Shown: in pieces, positions 1 through 7,376 of the stretch
Numbering within the stretch: position 1 is the first letter of the stretch
Layout of the letters: each line of letters opens with the position of its first letter
Origin: an uncultured Lentisphaerota bacterium
GTDB lineage: Bacteria; Verrucomicrobiota; Kiritimatiellia; RFP12; UBA1067
Assembly (NCBI GenBank): GCA_900320225.1
Contig: ONRL01000081.1
Span: forward strand, 1 to 32,585
Direction of reading: 5' to 3'
Length of the DNA stretch: 32,585 bases
The notes under the pieces: model-generated
The model's input: the letters and a program-made list of their open reading frames with translations, nothing else
Databases searched by the model: none
What the model was told of the DNA's origin: nothing
Made by a program: the position numbers and the translations under genes

Positions 1-381
1 GAGACGGTTGGCGAGCGGCCCCGTCTGCGCGAGCGGGCCGTTCACCGTGACCGTGCGGCCGGCCGCCACGTTGAACGAGCCGTTCACCTCGAGCGTGCCT
101 GTGCCGCCGAATGTGTAGTCCGCGCCGTCCACGGCCACGGACGCCGCCGTCACGTCGCCGTTCACGTCCACGGACGTCTGCGACGACGCGCCGAAGATGG
201 CCTTGTTGGCGGTCGCCGTCTCGTCCCACGCGCCCGCGTCCCAGTTCAGGTCCGTGAGCCAATTGGCGCTCACGGGGCTCGCCAGCCACGTGTAGTCCGC
301 CGCCGGCGCCGACAGCGCCAGTCCTGCGAAACAGCCGACCGCCAAGCGCGCGGTCCAGACACAAGATGTTTTCTCCGACAC
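1..381 (-). CDS. Secreted autotransporter-type repeat protein, N-terminal part
   Basis: The gene reads leftwards and runs off the left edge; 127 codons are visible. I chose GTG at 381-379 because AAGGAGG lies 8 nt upstream (390-396); an in-frame ATG at 408 lacks a well-placed ribosome site. The N-terminus has basic residues, a hydrophobic stretch and an APAA-type signal peptidase site at about residue 28. The mature part is rich in Gly, Ala, Asn, Thr and Val, with short strands such as TVTVNG and GTLEVNG, which is the style of passenger/beta-helix repeat proteins exported by autotransporters. Whether a C-terminal beta-barrel or sorting signal follows cannot be seen. The function of the mature protein is unknown; an adhesin or surface-layer role is an inference. 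Confidence 0.72.
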   Translation of the reverse strand, partial: MSEKTSCVWTARLAVGCFAGLALSAPAADYTWLASPVSANWLTDLNWDAGAWDETATANKAIFGASSQTSVDVNGDVTAASVAVDGADYTFGGTGTLEVNGSFNVAAGRTVTVNGPLAQTGPLANRL

Positions 382-509
382 AATACATTCCTCCTTGAAA
401 TCGTCCATATTATTTCATTTTCCCTCCCCCCCTGTCAATAGCGAATCGCGTGGCATATCCATTTTCATTTTTCATTTTCCATTTGCGCCTTGCCATTCCG
501 CCCTCATTT

Positions 510-518
510 TGGTAAACT
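510..518 (+). promoter_or_regulatory. Extended -10 element TGGTAAACT before yebC
   Basis: TGGTAAACT matches the TGnTAnnnT pattern seen before many genes here. It lies 37 nt before the yebC start, with the ribosome site AAAGGAG at 541-547 between them. No clear -35 was found. Confidence 0.45.
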
Positions 519-555
519 TGCCAAATCTGATTTCAACCCTAAAGGAGTATAAAAC

Positions 556-1320
556 ATGTCTGGTCACAGCCACTGGGCGACAATCAAGCGCGCGAAAGGC
601 GCCGCCGACGCGAAGAAGGGCAAGATCTTCTCGAAGCTCGGCAAGGAAATCACCATCGTCGTGAAGGCGAAGGGCGGCGATCCCAACACCAACCCCACCC
701 TCCGCACGCTCATCGCCAAGGCCAAGGCCGCGCAGATGCCGAACGACAACATCGAGCGCGCCATCAAGAAAGGCACGGGCGAACTGGAGTCCGCCGCGCT
801 CGTCGACGCTACCTACGAGGGTATCAAGGGCGGTATCGCCATCGTCGTGAACGTGCTGACTGACAACAAGAACCGCGCCGCCGCCGAAGTCGGCAACGTG
901 TTCAAGAAGAACGGCACCGAGTTCGCCAAGCAGGGCTCCGCCGGACGACTCTTCGACCGCATGGGCCAGATCATGATCCCGGCGGCCGACGGCGTAGACG
1001 AGGACAAGGTGACGGAAGTCGCGCTCGACGTGGGCGCCGAGGACGTCATCACCGAAGACGGCGGCTTCACGGTCAAGTGCCAGCCGAACGACTTCACCAC
1101 CGTCCTAGACGGCATCAAGGCCGCAGGCATCGCCGTGGACGAGGAGAACTCCTCCGTAGGCCTCGTGCCGAACATGACGGCCCCCGTGAGCGATGTCGCC
1201 GTCGCGAAGGCCATCAACAAGTTCGTCGACATGCTCGAGGACCTCGAGGACGTGCAGGACGTGTTCACGAACATGGAGACGACCGACGAGGTCGACGCCG
1301 CGCTTGAGGCGGAGGGCTGA
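556..1320 (+). CDS. yebC: YebC/PmpR family regulatory protein
   Basis: This 254-residue protein has the family signature from its first residues (MSGHSHWATIKRAKGAADA) and the usual three-domain length of 240-255 residues. The family was long described as DNA-binding transcriptional regulators; more recent work links members to relief of ribosome stalling at proline stretches. It acts in the cytoplasm. The middle domain carries the conserved GGIAIVVNVLTDNKNRA segment. AAAGGAG 8 nt upstream supports the ATG. It heads a tight run with the VOC gene (5-nt gap) and murC-murB (4-nt overlap), so co-transcription is likely. Confidence 0.95.
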   Translation: MSGHSHWATIKRAKGAADAKKGKIFSKLGKEITIVVKAKGGDPNTNPTLRTLIAKAKAAQMPNDNIERAIKKGTGELESAALVDATYEGIKGGIAIVVNVLTDNKNRAAAEVGNVFKKNGTEFAKQGSAGRLFDRMGQIMIPAADGVDEDKVTEVALDVGAEDVITEDGGFTVKCQPNDFTTVLDGIKAAGIAVDEENSSVGLVPNMTAPVSDVAVAKAINKFVDMLEDLEDVQDVFTNMETTDEVDAALEAEG

Positions 1321-1325
1321 TCGCC

Positions 1326-1688
1326 ATGAAGCTCGAACACGTCGGCTACAACGTCGCCGAGCCCCAGAAGCTCATGGACTGGTGGTGCGCGAACCTCGGC
1401 TTCAAGCAGGTTCACCCCGCGTTCATCGTGGACTCCACGGGCCAGATGTCCCTCGAGTTCTACAACAACCCGGCTGCGCCGGTTCCCGACTGGGCCAACA
1501 TGAGCCCGCTCGCCATGCACATCGCCTTCCTTTCTGACGACGTGGACGCCGAGGCCGCCCGCCTCGTGGCCGCCGGCGCCACCCTGCTCGAGACCGTGCA
1601 CAAGCCCGGCTTCGACATGGTGATGCTCCGCGACCCGTTCGGAATGGCTATCCAGTTCGTAAAGCGCGGCACCCCCATCCTCACATGA
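1326..1688 (+). CDS. VOC superfamily (glyoxalase/dioxygenase-like) protein
   Basis: A 120-residue single-domain protein with the beta-alpha-beta-beta-beta layout of the vicinal oxygen chelate fold. Candidate metal ligands are His5 (LEHVGYNV), the Glu of LEFY near residue 44, His in AMHIAF near residue 66, and the terminal RDPFGMAIQFV strand typical of Glyoxalase_2 proteins. Such proteins bind a divalent metal and act on small molecules; the substrate cannot be told from the sequence. It sits between yebC and murC-murB, and its stop overlaps the next start as ATGA, which suggests coupled translation. Confidence 0.82.
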   Translation: MKLEHVGYNVAEPQKLMDWWCANLGFKQVHPAFIVDSTGQMSLEFYNNPAAPVPDWANMSPLAMHIAFLSDDVDAEAARLVAAGATLLETVHKPGFDMVMLRDPFGMAIQFVKRGTPILT

Positions 1689-3832
1689 CGGGTGTCCACT
1701 TCCTGGGAATAGGCGGCGTCGGCATGGCTGGCGTCGCCTTTCTGTTAAAAGCCCGCGGCCGCGCGGTCTCGGGGTGTGATCTTTACTCCACGCCCCGCAC
1801 GCGTTGGCTGGAGGAGAACGGGATCCCCGTAGCGATCGGACATTCCCCTTCCCACCTTCAGGTCGCAACAAGCAAGACCCTCCCGGAGATGACCGTCGAT
1901 GAGCTTATCGTCACCCCGGCCGTTCCGTCCGACAACCCCGAACTCGCCGCCGCCCGCGCCGCTGGAATCACCGTCCGCAGTCGCGGCGAAGTCCTCGCCT
2001 CCCTCGTCAACGCCGCAGACGGCATCGCCGTCTGCGGAACCCATGGTAAAACCACCACCGCCACCTTCACCACCCGCCTGCTCCAGAACCTCGGGGCCCA
2101 CCCCTCCTGGTGCATCGGCGGCGAAACGGGGACTGTCCCCGTCGCCGGCGTGGGGACAGTCCCCACTCAAACGGGGACAGTCCCTGCCATTTTGGGGACA
2201 GGCCCCCTCGTGGTGGAAGCCGACGAGTCCGACGGCACACTCGCGCTCTACCGCCCCCGCACGCTGGTTCTCAACGCCGTCGACTTCGACCATCTTGAGC
2301 ATTTCAGCTCAAAAGAAGACTATTTCGATTGTTATCGAGCAGTTATACGACAAACAAGCGATACCATTATCGTTTGTGCCGATCACCCACAGGCCCTTGA
2401 ACTTGTCTATGGGGTCTGTCCCCAAAATAGGGCCTGTCCCCAGAAACATGGGGGTCTGTCCCCAAAAATCGTGACGTTCGGCTTCGCGCCTGAGGCGCAG
2501 GTGAATGCCGCCGATTGGCCGGACATCCCCGTTCTGGGGCGCCACAACGTCGCGAATGCGCTCGCCGCCATCGCCGTGGCCCTTTCACGGGGATTCTCGC
2601 GCGAACAAATCGCCGCCGCCCTTCCCGACGCCGTCTCCGCCCTTCCTGACCGACGATTTGAGCAGATTGCCTATTCGGACGGCGTGCGCGTGTACACCGA
2701 CTACGCCCACCACCCGACGGAGCTGAAATGCGCGATTGACATGGCGCGTGCCCTTCACCCCACGCGCCTCCGCGTTTTGTTCCAGCCCCACCGCTACTCC
2801 CGCACGAAGGCGCTGTGCGATGAATTTCCACCCGCATTCGCGGCGGCGGATGAGGTGGTGCTCGCACCCGTCTACCCCGCCTTCGAGGAGCCCCTTCTCG
2901 GCGGTGACATCGCCGACCTCTACGCCGCCTTTCGGGGACAGGCCCCACAGGTCATCTTGGCGCGGTCATTGGACGAAGGTTGGCGTCATCTCTTCCTCAC
3001 GGCCCGTCCCGGAGATATCCTCATGCTCCTCGGCGCGGGTGACATCATCAATCTCGTGCCGCGCGTCAAGAAGGAGATGGCGGGATGGAAGTTCACCGAC
3101 CGCGCATGGACGCCACTCGCGCCCCATTCGTTCTTCCGGACGGGGGGGCAGACCTGTGGCGGCGGCGAGAAAGTGATCGTGGGCATGGGTTCCAACACGT
3201 GGTTCAGCGATTGTGCCACCGACATCGACATCGTGCAGGTTCCGTCCGACCGCCTTGCAGCGCGTCCAGGGGCGTCCCTGCTCGCCGACCACCCTGAACT
3301 CGCTTTCATGGTCGGCATTCCCGGTACCGTCGGCGGCTGGACGAAGATGAACGCCGGGGCCTTCGGGGATTCCTTCGGTAACCACATAGAATCGGTAGAG
3401 GTCGTTCAGGCGGACGGATCCGTCCGCACGATCCCTGCCGCCGACTGCGGCTTCGCCTACCGCCGTTCCTCCATCCCCGGACTCATCACCTCCGTCACGC
3501 TCAAGCCCGCTCCCGCAGGCGGCGCGGCCGCGCGTCCGGCGGATTTCCTCGCACGCCGCAAGTCCTTTCCGCCGCGCACATGCGGAAGCGTGTTCAAGAA
3601 CCCACCGGACGCCCCCGCCGGCAAGTTGCTTGAAGAGACGGGTTGTAAATCTCTACGCGTGGGCAGAGCGCATGTTTGGCAAGAACACGCGAACGTAATC
3701 GTGGCGGAAGACGGCTGCACCTCGTCGGACATCCTCGCGCTCGCCCGTCTCATGGCCGCGCGCGTGCGCGACCGCTTTGGCGTGGTCCTTGAACCGGAAA
3801 TCCGCGGCCTCGTCACCGGGGACGGCGATTGA
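1685..3832 (+). CDS. murC-murB: Fused UDP-MurNAc:L-alanine ligase / UDP-MurNAc dehydrogenase (MurC-MurB)
   Basis: This 715-residue bifunctional cytoplasmic enzyme joins two steps of peptidoglycan precursor synthesis. Residues 1-460 are MurC: Rossmann motif GIGGVGMAG (8-16), ATP loop GTHGKTTT (118-125), VVEADESDG (176-184), DYAHHPTE (339-346) and FQPHRYSRT (367-374). Residues from about 470 are MurB: GMGSN (500-504), GIPGTVGGW (544-552), NAGAFG (556-561), the catalytic YRRSS (592-596), GSVFKNP with its Ser (634-640) and the C-terminal EPEIR (703-707). The MurB FAD-binding half looks shortened: only about 40 residues lie between GMGSN and GIPGTVGG. MurC carries two inserts, residues 148-173 and 242-260, encoded by clusters of a palindromic repeat. 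The 3' end overlaps the convergent flippase gene by 20 bp. Confidence 0.95.
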   Translation: MTGVHFLGIGGVGMAGVAFLLKARGRAVSGCDLYSTPRTRWLEENGIPVAIGHSPSHLQVATSKTLPEMTVDELIVTPAVPSDNPELAAARAAGITVRSRGEVLASLVNAADGIAVCGTHGKTTTATFTTRLLQNLGAHPSWCIGGETGTVPVAGVGTVPTQTGTVPAILGTGPLVVEADESDGTLALYRPRTLVLNAVDFDHLEHFSSKEDYFDCYRAVIRQTSDTIIVCADHPQALELVYGVCPQNRACPQKHGGLSPKIVTFGFAPEAQVNAADWPDIPVLGRHNVANALAAIAVALSRGFSREQIAAALPDAVSALPDRRFEQIAYSDGVRVYTDYAHHPTELKCAIDMARALHPTRLRVLFQPHRYSRTKALCDEFPPAFAAADEVVLAPVYPAFEEPLLGGDIADLYAAFRGQAPQVILARSLDEGWRHLFLTARPGDILMLLGAGDIINLVPRVKKEMAGWKFTDRAWTPLAPHSFFRTGGQTCGGGEKVIVGMGSNTWFSDCATDIDIVQVPSDRLAARPGASLLADHPELAFMVGIPGTVGGWTKMNAGAFGDSFGNHIESVEVVQADGSVRTIPAADCGFAYRRSSIPGLITSVTLKPAPAGGAAARPADFLARRKSFPPRTCGSVFKNPPDAPAGKLLEETGCKSLRVGRAHVWQEHANVIVAEDGCTSSDILALARLMAARVRDRFGVVLEPEIRGLVTGDGD
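2128..2206 (+). repeat. Four palindromic GGGGACAGTCCCC units inside murC
   Basis: Units start at 2128, 2152, 2173 and 2194 (GGGGACTGTCCCC, GGGGACAGTCCCC, GGGGACAGTCCCT, GGGGACAGGCCCC). Spacings of 24, 21 and 21 nt keep frame and encode a repeated GTVP/GTGP peptide in the loop between CIGG and LVVEADESD of MurC, a loop usually about half as long. Confidence 0.93.
2411..2463 (+). repeat. Three GGGGTCTGTCCCC-type units inside murC
   Basis: Units at 2411-2423, 2430-2441 and 2451-2463 are the same family as the 2128-2206 cluster, read mainly in the other orientation. They encode about 19 residues rich in Cys, Pro and Gln (242-260) just before the KIVTFGF strand of the MurC central domain. Confidence 0.9.
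2934..2946 (+). repeat. Single GGGGACAGGCCCC unit inside murC
   Basis: A lone copy of the 13-nt palindrome, encoding part of FRGQAPQ near the end of the MurC C-terminal domain. It brings the murC total to eight units; I found none elsewhere in the window. Confidence 0.8.
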
Positions 3833-5351
3833 GCCACCACCATGCGCCCGCCGCTCCCGCAAACACCAGAGACGTCGCGCACGACGTAGCGCACACGCGG
3901 AGGAACCCCGATCCCATCGACAGGCGGGGCAGCGCCCCGGCCAACGCCGCCAGACCGACAACGGCCACAAACGGTGCGACGACGGCACGTAGCCAGAGTC
4001 CCACGCCCAAGCCCGCGCGACGCCAACCAAACCACACGTTCAACGCTGCGCAGGTCGCCATGGCCGTGGCGGCGGCAATCGCCGCACTCACCACGCCACC
4101 GCCGCAGAATGCAATCGCCGCCGCGATCGGCAACATGACCGCCTGCCCCAATCCCACAGACACCTGCCAACCGGCGATTTGACCGCAGGCGTTCAACGCC
4201 AGCTGCTGACCCATCGTCAGCTTGTTGAGAACCGCCGCGCACAACATGATCGTACACACCTGCGCGGCGTATGCGGGCGGCTTCTCCAGCCAAAGCGCGA
4301 GGACCGTGGACAGCTCCATGGCAAGCGGTAACGCGAACAACGCAAGCAGGGTCGCACCAAAGAAACCCGCGCGGCAGGCCAACTGTACCGACATGTCCCG
4401 CTTACCCGCGCCCTCCTGCGACGTCACGGCGGGCTCAAACGCCCCCACCAGCGCGTTTGCCAGCGCCTCGGTGTGGTACTGGACCTGGGTTGACACGCCA
4501 TACGCGGCGTTCGCCGCCGCACCGAAGAAACGGTTCGTCACGAACGCGCTGCCATGCGTCCCCACGATCCATCCGCCGGTACCGAACACCGACCAGCCCG
4601 CGAAGGACAACAGCGACCGGATACGTCCACCCGTGCCGACGGCAGCCAAAGGATGGCGGCAGACGGGGAACTCGATAAGTACCCCGACCGTCTGAGCCGC
4701 CGCAACGCCTGCAAACGCCAGTGTCATGTACCCCGCATAGGCAATTAGCCTGTCGCAGCCCGCGCCGCGCAGCCACCAGGCTCCGCAAAACATCACAGCC
4801 GTCTGGGCAAGTCCAAATGCCGCCAGTTTCCCAAAACGCTGGTGCGCGATGTACATCGCGTTGAACGGCACGGACGCCACCGTCACGAACAACGTCACCA
4901 ACGCGAGGCGAAACGTCCACAGACACGCCACAAGCCGGTCCTGCGGCATCACCATCACGTTCCGCACGCACCACTCACCCATCGGCCAGGCGATTGCCGT
5001 CAGCAGGAGTGCCAGGACAAAGTGGATGCGGCAGGCGGCGGCGCACCATGCCGCAAGGTCCTTCTGGCTCCCGCCCCCCACGGCAAACGCATAGTGCCGC
5101 GCCACGCTGATGCCCAGTACGCCGCCGAAGAAACTCACGAACGCCATCATCGAGCCCACCACGGCGTACAACCCAAAATCAACGGCGCCAAGCGCCGCCA
5201 GCACCCACCGCGCACTGAACAGGCCCAGCACAAGCGCAATCAGGCTCCGCGCATATGTCACGGCGGCGTTGACGGCGATTCGTCGTCCATTCGCCGTCGT
5301 GCCACTGTCTTCGTTCTGCACGTCCGCGTTCTTATTCCCTTGAACTTCCAT
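3813..5351 (-). CDS. Wzx/MATE-like polysaccharide flippase
   Basis: A polytopic membrane protein of about 512 residues with 12 or more hydrophobic segments, a small-residue-rich sequence and the N-terminal pattern of polysaccharide exporters (VNAAVTYARSLIALVLGLFS, then LGAVDFGLYAVVGSM). Such proteins of the MOP superfamily move lipid-linked oligosaccharide across the inner membrane. I start at ATG 5351 with AGGA just upstream, not at 5381, because a strong -10 (TGGTATCAT, 5373-5365) lies inside the longer reading frame. It is divergent from the GT25 gene and near a GT4 gene, which fits an LPS or capsule role. Its 3' end overlaps murC-murB. The exact substrate is unknown. Confidence 0.82.
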   Translation of the reverse strand: MEVQGNKNADVQNEDSGTTANGRRIAVNAAVTYARSLIALVLGLFSARWVLAALGAVDFGLYAVVGSMMAFVSFFGGVLGISVARHYAFAVGGGSQKDLAAWCAAACRIHFVLALLLTAIAWPMGEWCVRNVMVMPQDRLVACLWTFRLALVTLFVTVASVPFNAMYIAHQRFGKLAAFGLAQTAVMFCGAWWLRGAGCDRLIAYAGYMTLAFAGVAAAQTVGVLIEFPVCRHPLAAVGTGGRIRSLLSFAGWSVFGTGGWIVGTHGSAFVTNRFFGAAANAAYGVSTQVQYHTEALANALVGAFEPAVTSQEGAGKRDMSVQLACRAGFFGATLLALFALPLAMELSTVLALWLEKPPAYAAQVCTIMLCAAVLNKLTMGQQLALNACGQIAGWQVSVGLGQAVMLPIAAAIAFCGGGVVSAAIAAATAMATCAALNVWFGWRRAGLGVGLWLRAVVAPFVAVVGLAALAGALPRLSMGSGFLRVCATSCATSLVFAGAAGAWWWLNRRPR

Positions 5352-5364
5352 TTCCTGTGCGCGA

Positions 5365-5373
5365 ATGATACCA
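5365..5373 (-). promoter_or_regulatory. Extended -10 TGGTATCAT for the flippase gene
   Basis: The element lies 13 nt from the chosen ATG (5351). A start site about 7 nt downstream would leave only a very short leader holding AGGA. Confidence 0.5.
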
Positions 5374-5388
5374 AATTCCACGCCGATT

Positions 5389-5397
5389 TGCTATACT
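5389..5397 (+). promoter_or_regulatory. Extended -10 TGCTATACT for the GT25 gene
   Basis: TGCTATACT ends 8 nt before the GTG start at 5406, with no ribosome site between. This predicts a leaderless transcript. Confidence 0.55.
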
Positions 5398-5405
5398 CAT
5401 TTTCC

Positions 5406-6119
5406 GTGACAGCCTTCCTCATCAACCTCGACCGTCATCCCGACCGGCTTGCAGCCGCGCAAACGCGCCTTTCACAGGCAGGCGTGAAGGCCGTGCGCGT
5501 GCCCGCCGTGGACGGTGCCTCACTCTCGCCCGCCACTCGGCGCGCCGCCGTCGCGTATTTCCACGCGCTCCTGGCGCGCGGCCGGCTCTACACGCCGGGG
5601 CAGATCGGCTGCACGGTCTCCCACCTTGCCGTCTACCGCCGGATGGTCGAGGCAAACGTTCCCGCCGCCCTCGTCTTTGAGGACGACGTCCTGCTCACGC
5701 CCGGCTTCCCCGCCGCCCTCGCCGCCGCGGAGAAGGCCGCCGCCCCCTCCCGCCCGCAGGTCTTCCTGTTTTCGGACGGAACGCAGTCCCCTCTTTCCGG
5801 AGACGGCCACGCCTTCATCCGCGCCACGTGCGGCGACTGTTCCGAAGCCTACCTTATCACCCTTCCCGCCGCGCGCGAACTCCTGCGCGTCAACTCGCCG
5901 ATGGTCGTGATGCTCGACAGCTGGACCCGTTTCGCTACTCGCGGACACATCGAGCTTTACCGCGCGACACCCGCCACAGCCACGCAGGATCATACCTTCC
6001 AGTCCGTCGTCCCCGTCAACGGACGCCCCTCCAACTGGTTCGGCCGCTTTCTCTGGAACGCCGCCCGGCTCATCGAGAAGCCTCTCGACGCCCTCTGGTT
6101 CCGCCTGACGGGCAAGTAG
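5406..6119 (+). CDS. Glycosyltransferase family 25 (LPS-type)
   Basis: A 237-residue protein beginning VTAFLINLDRHPDRL, the hallmark N-terminus of GT25 enzymes, followed by GQIGCTVSHLAVYRRMVE and the metal-binding VFEDDV motif (residues about 95-100). GT25 enzymes transfer hexoses, often galactose, to LPS or glycoprotein glycans at the cytoplasmic face. GTG at 5406 is chosen because homology begins there and a -10 element ends 8 nt before it; longer reading frames upstream have no family resemblance and run through the divergent promoter. The C-terminal tail (WFGRFLWNAARL) is amphipathic and may touch the membrane. Confidence 0.88.
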   Translation: MTAFLINLDRHPDRLAAAQTRLSQAGVKAVRVPAVDGASLSPATRRAAVAYFHALLARGRLYTPGQIGCTVSHLAVYRRMVEANVPAALVFEDDVLLTPGFPAALAAAEKAAAPSRPQVFLFSDGTQSPLSGDGHAFIRATCGDCSEAYLITLPAARELLRVNSPMVVMLDSWTRFATRGHIELYRATPATATQDHTFQSVVPVNGRPSNWFGRFLWNAARLIEKPLDALWFRLTGK

Positions 6120-6120
6120 C

Positions 6121-6143
6121 GGCGCGCGCGGGGCGCGCTCTAC
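6121..6143 (-). repeat. REP-type hairpin with GTAG, overlapping the GT4 stop codon
   Basis: On the minus strand GTAG (6143-6140) is followed by a GCGCG...CGCGC palindrome with a CCC-type loop. It resembles the REP at 13717-13741. The TAG of GTAG is the stop codon of the GT4 gene. It lies between convergent genes and may also act as a terminator. Confidence 0.6.
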
Positions 6144-7360
6144 CGTCTTGCGGCTTGCACGAAGTCAAGCCAGTGGCCGATCAAGTGGTCGATGTCGAGA
6201 TCACCCGTCAACGCCGGCACCTTCCTGCGGTCCGAACGTACCATCCACTTGCGGATCCTCTCTGCCAGCGCCACCGCGTCATGCGGCGGCACCAGACAAT
6301 CCGCCTTGTCCGCGTCGGAGAGCAACTCGTCAAGGAAGCTGATTCCACGGCACCCCATCACCGGCACGCCGCACGCCAGCGCCTCCGCATACACGCAACA
6401 GAAACTCTCCCAGTAGGAGGATGGCAGCACGAACAGGTCGAGCGAACGGTAGAAATCGGCCAGCCGTTCATGTGGCATCTCCCGCTCGAAACGCACCACG
6501 TCCATGAGTCCCTGCGACTTCGCATAGGCCATGCAATCCTCCAACGCCTCGCCGCTCCCCACGAAGCGCACCGTCAGATCGGGCACCGTGCCCTTCAACC
6601 GCGCCACCGCCTGCAGAAGCGTCATCTGACCCTTCAGCGGGTGGAAATTCGCCACGCAACCGATGACAAGCCCCGTATCGTGCCGAGGATCTGTTGCCGG
6701 ACTGAACTTTCGCGGATCCACGCCATTGTACAGCACGTATGAGGACTTGGGCGAATCGAACGGACGCATCCAACGCCCGAAAAGGAGCCGCTCGCGGAGA
6801 TCCGCCCACGGCCCCTCCATGCCCTTCACGAACATCTTGCCGAAAGACGCGCGCGAGCGTTCGCTCGTGAACACGTGCACGTCCATCTCCGCGCACAGAC
6901 GCCGCCAGTAGGCATGCAGCAACGTGGCGTGGCCCGGCACCTCACCCAGGCGCCCGCTCCGCAAATGCACGGGACACGTGAAGTGGTGCTGCAGCGCGCA
7001 CAGCGCCTGCGGGTTTAGGCGTTTCACGGCGCGGGCGTACGGTGCGAAGTTGACGGTGTGCGCATGGCAAACGGCTACGTCGCCCCATTTGACGCCCGTC
7101 TCCTCCACGCAGTGCACGAATGCGCACGCATTGCGCCGCTCCACGAGGAACGGCGCGAGCTCGCACGGCAGGACGGCGTGCGGGAAGCGGTGTACGCGCA
7201 CGCCCTCCACCTCGTAGTCCGGTCCCGTCCCCGGCACGAACACGCGCACGTCGAAACGCCCGTCGCGGATCAACGCCTGCGCGGCGTCGAGACAGTAGCC
7301 GCCCCGCCACGTCTCGGGCGAGGGAAAGAACGGCGTGACGAAGAGGTAGATGCGCTTCAT
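6140..7360 (-). CDS. Glycosyltransferase family 4 (GT-B)
   Basis: A protein of about 406 residues with a GT-B fold pattern: N-terminal MKRIYLFVTPFFPSPETWRG, an interdomain YNGVDPRKF, nucleotide-sugar domain start IGCVANFHPLKGQMTLLQA, and the E-x7-E donor site in WESFCCVYAEALACGVPV. Such retaining enzymes build LPS or exopolysaccharide from nucleotide sugars in the cytoplasm. ATG 7360 is preferred over TTG 7393: it matches the family N-terminus and leaves 16 nt after the upstream sigma-54 activator gene, with which it may be co-transcribed. Its stop codon lies inside a REP-like element. Confidence 0.9.
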   Translation of the reverse strand: MKRIYLFVTPFFPSPETWRGGYCLDAAQALIRDGRFDVRVFVPGTGPDYEVEGVRVHRFPHAVLPCELAPFLVERRNACAFVHCVEETGVKWGDVAVCHAHTVNFAPYARAVKRLNPQALCALQHHFTCPVHLRSGRLGEVPGHATLLHAYWRRLCAEMDVHVFTSERSRASFGKMFVKGMEGPWADLRERLLFGRWMRPFDSPKSSYVLYNGVDPRKFSPATDPRHDTGLVIGCVANFHPLKGQMTLLQAVARLKGTVPDLTVRFVGSGEALEDCMAYAKSQGLMDVVRFEREMPHERLADFYRSLDLFVLPSSYWESFCCVYAEALACGVPVMGCRGISFLDELLSDADKADCLVPPHDAVALAERIRKWMVRSDRRKVPALTGDLDIDHLIGHWLDFVQAARR

Positions 7361-7376
7361 GCCGGCTTGAATCCGC

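Noticed and set aside
2128-2463. Regular short repeats in murC as a CRISPR array
   Set aside because: Units are 13 nt, spacers 6-11 nt and the whole is in-frame coding sequence, unlike any CRISPR.
5349-5381. Longer start (5381) for the flippase
   Set aside because: The extension contains the -10 element TGGTATCAT and has no ribosome site; ATG 5351 has AGGA.
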